DNA of 64,000 bases from Sipunculus nudus (taxonomy: Eukaryota; Annelida; Sipuncula; Golfingiida; Sipunculidae), in contig CM049313.1 in NCBI GenBank assembly GCA_026874595.1, positions 19,793,508 to 19,857,507 of the forward strand, read 5' to 3'. A model generated the notes under the pieces. That model saw only the letters and a program-made list of their open reading frames with translations, was not told the origin of the DNA and did no database searches. This document shows, piece by piece, positions 26,801 through 41,800 of this stretch. The position numbers and the translations under genes are program-made. Numbering within the stretch: position 1 is the first letter of the stretch; every line of letters starts with the position of its first letter.

Positions 26801-29800
26801 GCATCAATTTACAGGTAAGCCTTTACAAGACAACACACAGAAACTGACATACAGACAAACAGAAAGACAGTATCACACATGAATATCAATGTATTGGCCT
26901 CACCTTTTGTTGACTATTCATTAGTGATTCCAGATAATTAATAATTGTGGCCTTGAAGTCTCTGACTCGCTGGCGCTCAAATCTGCCAAATTCTTTACGT
27001 ATTGCCTTAGAGATACGTTCAAACTCCTCCTGGCCTGCCTCAACTTTCTTCTCACCCTGAAATAAAGATTTCATGACACATGTCAAACAACTTGTGAACA
27101 GAAAAGCCCATTTTATGTCACACTGGTTTACAGTTATCATGTACATAGTCAAAGGGATTTGAAAGTCAAAGCCCATACAATATTTTATGCATGTCAAAAG
27201 TGCACTTAAAACCTTAAATCCTGCTTATCTTCACATCCCCATTACTGTCATATAATAATTTCTGATTTTACATTAACTAAGTAGTCTGTGGACTAAAAAA
27301 GAATTTCAACCCTGATCTCATAACTGAGTTAATAATAAATAGGCATAAAAATAAAAAGAATATTTTACATTTCTAGGCTAATGATATGTACAAAAACCAA
27401 ATACTGGATCGTAGTAAGGTAGGTTACCACTGAATATATCACCATGATCTACTTATTGATCAGCCAAGACAGAACAAATTTTCTGCCCCGCAGGTTTAGT
27501 GCTTTACATACCTGAAGCTTTAAGCCCCATACACATTTTTTAAGCCTGTGAACAATTAAACCTGGCACTCACCTCCTGTATTTCCCTTTCTGCCTGCGGT
27601 ATTTTATCAGACTTATGTGCCAGTTCCAGCTTGGCTTTATTCTCCCTTTTTTTAGCAAGAGCAGTCTCTGCATCTTTCCAGTTCTTGAAACACTTAACTC
27701 TTTCATGAAACGCAGCCTGAAATAAGCAAGAAATAATATGCAAGACACAAATACAGGCAATCTAAAAAAAATTATATTATATTATTTTCCTAAACTTTCT
27801 CCCAATCATGTAAAAACAGAGACATTTTGGCAGATAAATCCCAATTTTAACAAGTGACCCATGAGTCATGACGCTCAGCTGCCAAGCATGACCTGCGACA
27901 TCATGGGCTGCGCTTCACAACTAGTAAAATTGTTGCAGAACCTATATGCCAATTTTGTTTAAACTTTATACATTGCAATAAATTCTTATCATATATGTCT
28001 GGTTAAAACTTAGTGAACTAAATATATCTTGGCACTGCAGGTGCCAGAGTATCCCCAGACATAGTAGCCCTCCCCCCTTTAAGAATAGGCCCCCATTTTT
28101 AGCAGCATATACTGACACTTGGCAAGCAATTATTGTTTCTTCCATGTATCAATCCACAATCTTTTTGAAGATGTTGGTCCTGTGACCTTGACCTTTGACC
28201 TCATGACCCAAAAATCAATTGGGGTCTTGCTTTTTCAATGGGACATATATAAGTCAAGTTTGAAATCTATACATCAATAAAAGCAGGAATTATCATCCAG
28301 AAACTAATTTTTGGACAGATGGCTCCTGTGGCCTTGACCTTTGACCTTGTGACCCCAAAATTGATATTGATCATCCACTTTTATATATAAATCAATAGAG
28401 GTCTAGATTTAATGATGGGCCATATATAAGTCAGGTTTGAAATCCATACATTAATCCAAGCTTGCATTATCATCTCAGGAACTAATGTTTGAACAGATGG
28501 CTCCTGTGACTTTCACCTTTGACCTTGTGACCTCACAATTGACAGGCCTCTTCCTCTATTGGCAGGGGAACTGTATGTGCAAGATGAAATGTCTGAGATG
28601 AAATGTTTGGCTGAAAATGCATCCACATCTTTTTGAAGACGTGTCCTGTGACCTTGACCTTTGACCTCATGATCCCAAAATCAATTCGGGTCTTGCTTTT
28701 CCAATGGGACATATACAAGTCAAGTTTGAATCCATACATCAATAAAAGCAGGCATTATCATCCAGAAACTAATTTTTGGACAGATGGCTCCTGTGACCTT
28801 CACCTTTGACCTTGTGACCTCAAATTGATAGGGGTCTTCCACTCTTGGCAGGTGATCTATATGTGCAAGATGAAATGTCTGATATGAATTGTTTGGCTGA
28901 AAATGCATCCACAATCTGTTTAAAGATGTGTCCTGTGACCTTGACCTTTGACCTCATGACCCCAAAATCAAATCGGGTCTTGCTTTTCCAATGGGTCATA
29001 TACAAGTCAAGTTTGAAATCCATACATCAATAATAGCAGGAATTGTCATCCAGAAACTAATTTTTGGACAGATGGCTCCTGTGACCTTCACCTTTGACCT
29101 TGTGACCTCAAAATTGATAGGGGTCTTCCTCTATTGGCAGATGAACTATATGTGCAAGATGAAAGGTCTGAGATGAAATGTTTGGCTGAAAATGCATCAA
29201 CAGTATCTTGTAAGATGCAAGTCCAGTGACCTTGACCTTAGACCTCATGACCCTAGAACCTATAGGGTTCTTACTTTAGTAGTGGGCCATACATAAGTCA
29301 CCTTTGAAATCCATATGGTTATCAACACTGGAGATATCATAAGAGGTGTTTGATTTTCACCAAATATGGACACATCAAAGGTCAAGGCCACTCTCATGGT
29401 AAAGGTCATGACCCAAATGTAAACAGACCTCATCCCATAGCCCATCTCTCTTCATGTGCATAATATGAAAGAAATCTATCCATTAGTTTTTGACTTATAA
29501 TGCTTACAGTACTGTCAAGTGGCAATTATGGGGGTATTAAAAGGCGTAAAAACAAGAAAAGGATAACAGGTGGCGCCACCAGTTTCCGGTATATCACAAG
29601 GCTATCCAAGATCTTCGGTCACCTTAATTTTTAGACCAGTCCATGCAAGCTTACTTGAGATATTTAAGAATTTGTGTTATTTTCAGCAATAATGGACCTA
29701 TTCAAGGTCAAGGTCATTCTCCTAGCATAGGTCATGACCCCATTTTAAATAGGCTTCGTCCCCTTACCTATATCTATACAAATGTAAAGTTTGAAAAAAA

Positions 29801-32800
29801 TCAGTAAAATATTTTTTGAGTTTTCCCACTCACAAGGTTTTTCTGCAGCGGCGGCGGGACAGTCGTGAAACCATAGTATCCGGACTTTGTCTGGGGATAC
29901 AATGATGGTCTGAGGCAAAAAGTATGGTTGTTGAGCTATCAGGAACTAATCCCACAGCTTGCTCGATACCTGTCAGTCTCAAAAGGAATACCACACAGGC
30001 CACATTTAAGATCAAAATATAGCAAAAGATCAAGGAAATCCATGCAAGAATCATTGTGAAACGGGTGCTTCCATATTAATTTTTATTCAATACAAGTCAA
30101 CTGTACTGAGCTTTCATAAATGATGGTCATATTTATTAAGAAATCTTTGACCCAATGCAAGATAACATTAATATACATCCCACTGCATTCACTTTAATAG
30201 TTCTTGAGATAATATGTTCTAAAGGAATTTAAAGATGGCTTCCTGGTGGCCATATTGGATTTCTGACAGGTAGGAAATTGAACAACAAACATCCTCTAAA
30301 AGGGACCAAACATCATAAAAAAATCACAGAAACTGCCCTGGCAAAAGGATTTCAAAAATGGCTACCTGGCAGACATAATGGTTTTCTGACAAGTCTGACA
30401 TTTGATATCACACATCCTCCAATAAGACACTAAACTTGTAGCAATTGCTTCAAAGAATATAACAGTTATGAATGTCCAAAACAATTCAAAAGGCATGATC
30501 AGGTTGGAGAGCTCTCATATCAGATTTATGAACATGCAAATGTAAAAAGTGCAAGTCCAATTTGTTTTAATTATCAGCTTGCTATTCAATGGGGTCAGCA
30601 GAGTAGGTAAACTGCAAAACCTAAAAGAAAAGAAATGCAGAAAGCATCACTAAGAGTCTTGTAATCAAATAAAGCCATCCTAAATCCAGGTAAAGACCCA
30701 CATATTATCAGAACAAACACTTGCTGGTATATCTGATGATTTGTATAATAATATTCAGATATCCAGAAAACTAAGTTTATTGCTATGATTCCATGATATA
30801 AACTGCAAAATGTTCCCATCATTTTATAAATCAGTAGCTAAACCTTAACACTTAACTCTCATAGTCTTAATGCCTGGACAAAGCATTCCGGCAACAGTGT
30901 TTTTGTTATGCACTAATGATATATCCTTATCACTCCATGAGCTGATACAAAAGGGAGTCATATATCACAAGTGTCACTGACAATTATAGGCCCATAGTGA
31001 GATGTACCAGTTGTGAGTGCCATGGTTATATATACAAGAAAACAAGAAAAATAGAGATGGGTCTACAAAATAAGTTATTGTGAACATCCCTGACCTATGA
31101 CCTTGGCCTTTTGCCCACATATCAACTGGATTCTTTCTAAATGATGGTTAACTACTTACCACTTACATCTGGCCAGGTGTAATTACTTGGCAACCAATGA
31201 GTGAATAACTTAGACCTGCAACCTTTAACCTCCTGACCAGCTGACCTCAAAATCAATTAGTTATTTCTTCATGCAAAAACACCCATAAATATGAAGTTTG
31301 AATCAAATTCAGTGATGCATAGATGTGGCATATGTGAAAGACTGAAGGTTTGGGTTGAACAGTTTCACTTAAAATATGTTCACAAGCATTTAGAACAATA
31401 TTGTGACCTTGACCTTTGACCTTTTGAACTCAACATCATTAGGCTTCTTCTCCTATTGGTAGGCAAGCCATATATGACAGATGGAAAGTATAGATTGAAA
31501 AGTTTGCCTTAAAATGACTCCACGCAAGAAGAGGGTGCTGTAAACTTGACCTTTGACCTCAAAATCAACAGGTCTTTTCCCCTGTTGGCAGAGAAGCGAT
31601 ATCAGTGCTGAAAGTTTTGGAATGAAAGGTCTAGCTTGAAATGTGTCCACAACCTTTTCAATGAAGTGGATCCTGTGACCCTGACCTTTGACCTTGTGAC
31701 CTCAACATCTATAGGATTCTTCTCCCACTTAGTAGGTGAGCTATATGTGAAAGATCAAAGATTTGGGATGAAAGGTTTGGCTTAAAATGCATCCTGAGGC
31801 TTTTCAAAGAAGTTGGTTAGACTGTGACCTTGACCTTTGACCTTGTGACCTCAAAATAATTATGGTTCTTCCCCTGTTGGTAGGTGAGCTGTATGTGAAA
31901 GATGGAAGGTTTTGGATGAAAATTTTGGCTAAAAGAATTATTTCTGGGGGGTGCAAACACACCCCATAACTTCGAGAATATAGGTCTCAGTGACCTAATT
32001 TCAGGTTTGCAAGGAGATCTTTTTAGAACCTCTAAGACTGCATAGGGTTCATGGCCCTAGCCCCTACGGTTACGATTTGTGCCCTGCTAACGGCCGGACG
32101 GCTGGACAGCCGGCCGGACGGACAGACGGAAGGAGTTTGGACAAAGACCCATCGCTATAGCCCAGCATGACTGAAAGTCAGCTGAGCTAAAAAATAAAAA
32201 TTTCAATATAATTTTTATAAAACGTGAGCCTTGTACCAAAAAATACTAAATGGTACATAAACTCAAATTGCAAACATCTAACACTGCAGAGCAGACTGTG
32301 ATGACAATCACACAACTTTTATTTGGGGGGGGGGGGGGGGAGAAACATATAAAAAAAAAAAAATTGTTTGTTGCTTGAAATGGACTCAACTAATGCTAAA
32401 TCTATGGTAATACATTCCTCAGAGACAAGTGTGTTAGGTTAATAACACAGTTGGTTTAATGAAGTTGTGCCCGCATTATCCATATCCCCTTTCTCCAGCC
32501 CCATGTTCTTACCTTTACAGAACCAATCAGACAGATGTAGTCTTTAACAAGCTCTGAGAAGGTGAAGAAGTCGCTGTCTGCCTGGTCCAGGTGCAGCTGG
32601 TCCATCTTTTCTTCGATCTCTGCCAGCTGTGACAGTGCTCGTGATAATGCAGTGTGCTCTTCTACGTTACCCAACATGGCTGCACTTTTAGCAAATGACC
32701 CTGTGCTCACTGCAAGCTCTGAAACAAATGTAACAATGGGCCTATTCAGCATTGTTAAGAACAAACTGGGTATGTCTGTATTTTATGTAAGTGCACCTGT

Positions 32801-35800
32801 CCAACTGCTTGCCAAAGATCCGTCCCATATTTTGAAATTTTACAACCTTTTATTGGAGAGTTGCAGCCTTTGATAAAAAGATATCATTCATATTCTTATG
32901 CAATTCGATCTGTATTTCTGTTTTTTGGAAAGATCAGTCTCTAGTGCTGACCTCTGAAGGCATTTGGTACTATTATGGCTGTTCATCTGTGCAGTACGCC
33001 TAACATTATGAAGAGGGTCTATAAATTACTTTATTACCTTAAATTTAATTAGTCTTGCCAAAAGGATGCCACCTTGAAGTACTTAATAGTTTTAAATATA
33101 GCAATTGTGTAGTACCAAAACTAATCACAATGAAGTATATATAGTACTCATTAGTGTCATATTCCTTACAGGTAGCTCTGGTTATCGATCAGTTGTTATA
33201 ATGATACCATCATGGAAAATTCCAAGTATTTGTGTGCCATAATTTTTACAACTTATCCTGAAACTGTAAAAGTTTCTGGAATAATTGCTTCTATATTTTA
33301 TACTTGCCTTTCTTGTTGTAACATAAAGTGTCATGGCTCTATCTTTGTTAGTAGGTCATATTACTGACAGATGGCAGCACTAATCACTGTATATTCCACA
33401 CAGCCTGACAGCAAGTCCTCTTACCTTTCCTATACATGACCAATGCCTCAATGCTGGAGTGGAGTTTCTTCAATTGGGTATCTAGAGCCTCTATCTGCTG
33501 CTGTTTCTCTTCAAACCACTGTAACAGATGCAAAAGCTATACATTAAGCTGACACTTTGAGACAGGGGATGAACATTTTACACCCGAGCATGATACACAA
33601 AAGATATTAGAGACACAACCATAATATACAGACGAGGTCAGTAGTTACCAAGCCATTGTCACAATCACGAAAAGGTCAAATAAGAGAGCCCTAACTTCCC
33701 TATGAATCAGTGTTTTCTTTACTCACTGAATTGTGCTTACCAACTCACCATCATATCTATGGTAATGAAAACTTTGATGAAAAAAACCATCCTCACACTG
33801 GTAAAAAGACTCAGTTATTGACACTTTTCCTGTATCATTTTTCCAACAATAAAATCACTTGCCTGAACTCTGAACCAGCCCTTGAAATCTATCTGTCTAA
33901 ATTTATAATGTAAATATATAATATAATCACCCATGTATAAAACACTCATACTGACTTAGGAACATCCAGAAATGTCAGAAATTATAACACATAAAAATTC
34001 CAGGGGTCCCAGTTTTGATAACATAGGAACATCAATTGGTCCAAGTACAATTAACATAAAGGAACATCCAGCGGTCTCTGTCATGATGTCATATAGGAAC
34101 ATCCAGGGGTCTGAGTAACCATAACACTGGAACACCCAGGGGTCCCATTTATGATAACAATGGAACATCACAGGTCTAAGTACTACCGGTATGAACACAG
34201 GAACATTTAGGGGTCCCATTTATGATAACATTGGAACATCACGGGTCCAAGTACTACCGGTATGAACACTGGAACATCCAGGGGGCCCATTTATGATAAC
34301 ATTGGTACATCATGGGTCTTAGTATTATCAGTATGAACACAGGAACATCCAGGGGTCCCATTTATGATAACATAAGAAAATATGCGAGGGTCTCAGTAAC
34401 AATAACAAAGGAACATCCAGGGGTCCCATTTATGATAACATAGGAAAATCACTACCGGTGTGAACACAGGAATATCCAGTGGTCCCAGTTATGATAACAT
34501 AGGAATATCATGGGGTGTAAGTACTAATGGTAGTAACATAGGAACATCTAGGGGTACTAGTTATGATTACATGTGCACATCAAAGGGTCTCAGTAATGAT
34601 AACATAGGAACATCCAAGGATATCAGAAATGAATACATGAAGTTTTCACAGAGAGTTCTATTTAAACACATACAAATATCATATAAAACAGCTATCAATT
34701 ATTGAAGAATATTCCTTAAAACTTACAGGCAGTATTGTCAAAATAAAACAAACTTGGAGAAGTTATTAAGCAAAAACGAGAACCTCTCAGACAAATATAA
34801 ATTTGATGACCATTAACCGTCAGTAACAAGGTTGTAACTGGGATTCTGGCTCTGTTATAAAATGCCTGAACTTAATATGCTAAGCTTATGATAATTCTTA
34901 CCTGTCAAATATTACACACAATTCACTGTGTGAGTCTGAAGGTATATAGTAAATAAAAGATGAACTGACTGGGACATGCAGTTGTGGGTTAGATATTTGT
35001 AAACTGAATATATCCAACACCTCATGCTACAAGCTGTTACACAACACTGACAAGCGACCCTTGTGTTGTCTTAGTCTGTTGTCTAAAGCCCTGTACTTGT
35101 ATCTGCATATCAAGTTAGTACCGTAGTCTGCAGTACACATTAAATTGCTCCATTGGTTTTAATTTGTGAACTATTTCTGTGTGTGTACTAACATTCTTTA
35201 CATGTGCATCCACAATTACAAAAATAATAACAAACTTAATCATTTTATAGGGACTGTACAACTAGTTATTCTAAGTTACAACATCGCTAATAGAACTAAG
35301 TTATAATATAACTAATGCAAGGCACTCTCCCTGGATTGGATGGAGGTGTTTGGTAACCTGAAGGGTTGGAGAAAACTGGAGGACCTGGAGAGAACCAATG
35401 AACAACTGGCCACTGCAACACACTCACAGCCGTGCTTGGGATCAAACTCCGACAGCCTGTGAAGAGCTCTGGAGTGTTTTACCAATGGACAGTCTAGGCC
35501 CCCACAGAAATGGACTGGAGATCAATTCTTGTGACTTGAGGATAACAAAAATTAGGCAGACTTCCCAACAGGGCTCAGGGTCAGGCCACCTGGTGTGGTA
35601 AAATATATTACTACAATAACTGCTGAAACTTTATAATCCATACTGTCTTTTTGGTTATGCAGTTATATAAGCCATCTGTCACTTTTAAGAAGCCTTCATT
35701 TTTTTCCCAGAATCAGGTAAGCATCAGATAAAAGTCATCAGATTTGAAGCAGGGGAAATGTTAATTATTGCTCAAAGAAGGCCCAGCAGTGGTGTACTTT

Positions 35801-38800
35801 TCAAGGAACCATAATGCCTGCCATTACAGTAAAGAGATTCAGTAGTAATGCTGAGGAATGGAATCTACTTAATCAAGCTGTTTAAGTGATTGGCAGGATA
35901 ATGGGGACTACTTTACCATCTACTGAATCAATATATCACAGAGATTACTTAAGAAGGCAAAAGCACTTATCAATGATTTGAACCACCCACAGCACCATTT
36001 GTAAAATGTAATGAAATCTTAATTTCCCTATTGGTCATGGCCATGTCATTCAAAAAAGAACATTAATGGACATCTATGTATCAGCTATCCAGGAACCATA
36101 TACAACCATATATAACTTCTGCTTGCATCTAGTCTCTAGCCAAGAAGCTTTCACACCCAGTATTATGTATTTATTTATTTTTATTACTGTATAGTTTTAT
36201 GGCAAAGCAGTCAAGTCATTTACTAATGTATATAATATTTTATTGCATTTATATAAATATACACACTATCTTATCTCATCCTCAAGATATGATCTGAGTT
36301 TCGATGAGGTGAGACACACCGATAAAACCCTTTCTGAGTGTTGTCCTTGCAGAGTCTGAAAAGTCACATCAAAGGTTATGGCACATATGGAAACCTGAAC
36401 TTATAATACAAAGGAGATGGAACCTTGAATGTGGAGCCAATAGGATGTTGCTTGCCATCTTGATAATGGGCATTCCCTGCCAGCAAAGGATAAGGTAAAG
36501 GTTGTGGGGGTTTATAGTACGATATCACCAAAGATGTGTCTATGTCAAGTCTCATCAGACTTAATTTTACATTTTGCCTTCCTGGTCTTCGGGCCTGTTC
36601 ATTCTTGTAGCTTTTCTCGGCTCCCTGTGAAGTATACACAAAGCAGCCACATATGGCTCTAGAAAGTTGTTGGTTCTACATTTGCCTGACACCCATGTCT
36701 GACCAGTACCCATTAACTCCCAGGTGAAGAGAGGGCACCTTAGTGGTAAAGAATTTAGATAGGAGTCTAAGCACAGAAAGCGGTCAGATTGGGATGCGAA
36801 CAAAAAATCTTTAGGTCATGAGTCAACCGCACCAACCATTACACCACCATGCTCCACAGTACAATAGGTAGCAGCAATAAAACCTTGAGGGCTGAGTTGC
36901 GGGTAACTTGTTGCTGGACGATGTTCTATCTCCTCTGTGATGGAAATAAATTTTCATGGACTGAACACTGTGTAGAACATATACATGTAGTTCATATGTG
37001 GACGCAGACCTAATTTGCAGATACACTTACATGGCTGACAATTAACATAGCTGCACAATACTTAAAGCTGCAGCACAGCAAAATGTTGTCTGCTGTGTTT
37101 AGAGCAAGCTACAAACACTTTCTATCACAAAAACAACATGTTTTCCTAATATAAAAAATAATACAAGACATTTGTCAGCTATAAATACTGACATCTGAAT
37201 TGCAAGACATGTTATGAAATAAAATAATTGATAGAAGTAAGCCACAAATCACACATACAAAAATAAAAGGACAGCTATTTCACTTTGATCATAGAACTAC
37301 CAAGAAACAAGTAGAACTAGACATTTCTTGGCACCGCAGGTGCCAGAGTATCCCCAGACATAGTAGGCCCCCACCCCCTTTAAGAACAGGCCCCCATTTT
37401 TAGCAGCATATACTGACACTTGGCAAGCAATTATTGTTTCTTCCATCTATCAATCCACAACCTTTTTGAACATGCTGGTCCTGTGACCTTGACCTTTGAC
37501 CTCATCAAAATCAATTGGGGTCTTGCTTTTTCAATGGGACATATATGAGTCAAGTTTGAAATCTATACATCAATAAAAGTAGGAATTATCATCCAGAAAC
37601 TAATTTTTTGACAGATGGCTCCTGTGGCCTTGACCTTTGACCCCAAATTTGATATTGATCATCCACTTTTATATATAAATCAAACGAGGTCAAGATTTAT
37701 TGATGGGCCATATATAAGTCAGGTTTGAAATCCATATATTAATCCAAGCTTGAATTATCATCTCGGGAACTAGTTTTTGGACAGATGGCTCCAGTGACCT
37801 TCACCTTTGACCTTGTGTCCTCACAATTGACAGGCATCTTCCTCTATTGGCAGGGGAACTGTATGTGCAAGATGAAATGTCTGAGATGAAAAGTTTGGCC
37901 AAAAATGCATCCACAATCTTTTTAAAGATGTGTCCTGTGACCTTGACCTTTGACCTCATGACCCCAAAATCAATTCGGGTCTTGCTTTTCCAATGGGACA
38001 TATACAAGTCAAGTTTGAAATCTTCACATCAATAAAAGCAAGAATTATCATCCAGAAACTAATTTTTGGACAGATGGCTCCTGTCACCTTCACCTTTGAC
38101 CTTGTGACCTCAAAATTGATAGGGGTCTTCCACTCTTGGCAGGTGAACTATATGTGCAAGATGAAAGATCTGAGATGAATTGTTTGGCTGTGAATGCATC
38201 CACAATCTTTTTGAAGATGTGTCCTGTGACCTTGACCTTTGACCTCATGACCCCAAAATCAATTGGAGTCTTGCTTTTTCAATGGGACATATATAAGTCA
38301 AGTTTGAAATCAATACATCAATAAAAGCAGGAATTATCATCCAGAAACTAATTTTTTGACATATAGCTCCTGTGGCCTTGACCTTTGACCTTGTGACCCC
38401 AAAACTGATATGGATCATCCACTATTGGCAAGTGAGCTATATATTCAAGATGGAAGACCTGGTGTGAAAGTTTGGCTTAAAATGCATCCACAGTATCTTT
38501 TAAGATGAGAGTCCAGTGACCTTGACCTTTGACCTCATGACCCTAGAACCTATAGGGTTCTTACTTTAGTGGTGGGCCATACATAAGTCACGTTTGAAAT
38601 CCATATGGCTATCAACACTGGAGATATCATAAGAGGTGTGTGATTTTCACCAAATATGGACACATTAAAGGTCAAGGCCACTCTCATGGTAAAGGTCATG
38701 ACCCAAATGTAAATAGACCTCATCCCATAACACCATCTCTCTACATGTGCATAATATGAAAGAAATCTGTCCATTAGTTTTTTACTTATAATGCTCGAAG

Positions 38801-41800
38801 TACTGTCAAGTGGCAATTATGGGGGTATTAAACGGCGTAAAAACAAAAAAAGGATAACAGGTGGCGCCATCTGTTTCCGATACATGACATTACTATCCAA
38901 GATCTTCAGTCAAGTTGATTTTTGGACCAATCCATGCATCCCTTATTGAGATATTAAGGATTTTGTGTGATTTTCACCATATATGGCAATATTAAAGGTC
39001 AAAGCCACTCCCATAGGAAAGGTCATGACCCCAATTTAAATAAACATCAACCCATAACCCATATCTATGTATATGCATAATGTAAAAGAAATCTGTCCAT
39101 TTGTTTTTGATTATAATGCTCACAGTACTGTCAAGTGGCAATTATGGGGGTATTAAACGGCACGAAAACAAGTCAAGAATAATAGGTGGCGCCACCAGTT
39201 TCTGCAACATGACAACCCTATCCATGATCTTCCATCAACTTGATTTTGGGATCAATCCATGCAAGATTTCTTGAGATATTTAAAAATTTGTGTGATTTTC
39301 CCCAAAATTGGAGCTATTCAAGGTCAAGGACACTCTCCTAGTAAAGGTCATGACCTCATTTTAAATAGCCGTCGTCCTCTCACCCATATCTATACATATG
39401 CCAAGTTTGGTAAAGATCCGTGAAATATTTTTTGAGTTATCGCGCCAACAAGATTTATATGCGGCGGCGGCGGGACCGGTATAAAAACATAGTATCCCCC
39501 GACTTTGTCAGGGGATACAATAAATATTCCTCCATTCTAGGATTGATACACCACAAATCCAGAATAAAATCCTTAATTATTTATAAAAACATATGATAAA
39601 CTATTAACCTACACAAGCACTGTTACCAGTAAGCTGAATTATATATTTAAGCCTCCCAAAATAGGACAGGGAGACTCCTAGGGATTGATAAATTTATTTC
39701 TTTAGCCATATTTGGGTAAAACATATTTTTACGGATGGAGCTTCTAAGGTACTCCAGTGCAAAAACCCATCCATTTTAGAATTTTCTCTTTTTTTTCTTT
39801 CTGCTGTCATGCATTTCTTTCTCCAAGATCTCTAATATGTCTGATTTTCAATGGCTGACATTTGGGCACAATGTTATTCCTAGTTCACAGATTTGCACCT
39901 GATATTTATTTTTTAACCTGACCTTATTACCAAGGTCATACACTCCAAAGTGGATTCCCTATTATCACTCAGTTTTGAGCATCAGGGCAGGCTTCCAGTG
40001 ATTGCTCGGTGACTGCAAACATCTAGTCCACTACTGTAATTGGGTATGATGCTCTTTACTATATCAGTTTTCTATTTCTTAGGCTGTGTTTCTATGTATC
40101 TGCAAATTAGCATGTACAATCTGTCAACTTTCATAAAAATGTACGATTTATTGACAAACATTTTTCTGAGGCACTTTAATATGCAAAATACCAGTCAATG
40201 TGGAATTGCCAATATTACACTATCCCAGTGACCTCATTCTGGGGCTCATTCTTGGTGGGGAGGGGGGTCTGCAAATCACCTTAATTACTCTCCAAGCTGT
40301 TTTGAAGCTGTTAATTTTGTATGATGACCATGCAGAGCACATATATACATACACAGATGGAAAGATTCATCCTCTTTGGGATGAACGTTTTGTGCACTAC
40401 ATACTTCAGAAGCAGACCAGCTTTACAGAAACATGGGAACACAGCATAAGCCTCTGGACTGCTCTACATATTAACACACCTTGATTTAATAAACAATGAA
40501 TGTTTAATGTGATGAAATACTGCATCATGTACAGACTGTTAAAATATCATAAGGATATATTAACTTGCTGCTTTCCAAAACTCTACATGTCAAATAACAA
40601 TGATCCTTTGGTAATCTCCTAGAACTGGTTGTCACAGAAACAGTATCTTGTCAAAATACACAGCATACCATTGTTGACTGTATTCCTCATCCAATTTTGT
40701 TAAATGGGACAGCAACTATAAACTTTATTTATTTTACATGGATTGTACAACTAGTTTTAATACCTTAATCAAGGCATTCTCCATGGCTCTGATGGTATTG
40801 TTTGGTAGTCTGTAGGGGAGGAAGAAACCCGAGAACCAAGAGAAAACCAATGACCTTGAACAGGCCATTACAACCCACTCTCATGGCAACTCCAGATATC
40901 AAACCTGGGCTGCCAGTGGAGAGAGCTGAGCATTTCAAGACTTGACTGTTTGCCTATACCAGTAGACACAGTGGCTATATTGATGTGTTGCCTGTTTGTA
41001 TATACCAGTAGACACAGTGGCTTTATTGATGTGTTGCCTGTTTGTATATACCAGTAGACACAGTAGCTTTATTGATGTGTTGCCTGTTTGTATATACCAG
41101 TAGACACAGTGCCTTTATTGATGTGTTGCCTGTTTGTCTATACCAGTAGACACAGTGCCTATATTGATGTTGCCTGTTTGCCTATACCAGTAGACACAGT
41201 GCCTATATTGATGTTGCCTGTTTGCCTATACCAGTAGACACAGTGCCTATATTGATGTGTTGCCTGTTTGTCTATACCAGTAGACACAGTGCCTATATTG
41301 ATGTGATGCCTGTTTGTATTATACCAGTAGACACAGTGCCTATATTGATGTGTTGCCTGTTTGTCTATACCAGTAGACACAGTGCCTATATTGATGTGTT
41401 GCCTGTTTGTCTATATCAGTAGACACAGTGCCTATATTGATGTGATGCCTGTTTGCATATACCGGTAGAGACAGTGCCTATACTGATTTGATGCCTGTTT
41501 GTATTATACCAGTAGACACAGTGCCTATATTGATGTGTTGCCTGTTTGTCTATACCAGTAGACACAGTGCCTATATTGATGTGATGCCTGTTTGTCTATA
41601 CCAGTAGACACAGTGCCTATATTGGTTTGATGCCTGTTTGTCTATACCAGTAGACACAGTGCCTATATTGATGTGATGCCTGTTTGTCTATACCGGTAGA
41701 CACAGTGCCTATACTGATTTGATGCCTGTTTGTATTATACCAGTAGACACAGTGCCTATATTGATGTTGCCTGTTTGCCTATACCAGTAGACACAGTGCC

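Noticed and set aside
32562-32873. 103-codon plus-strand ORF
   Set aside because: It is antisense to SNX2 exon 10 and is a shadow of that conserved coding sequence.
36660-36870. Possible tRNA gene from tRNA-like words
   Set aside because: A full cloverleaf with paired acceptor stem could not be formed; more likely a SINE-type remnant.
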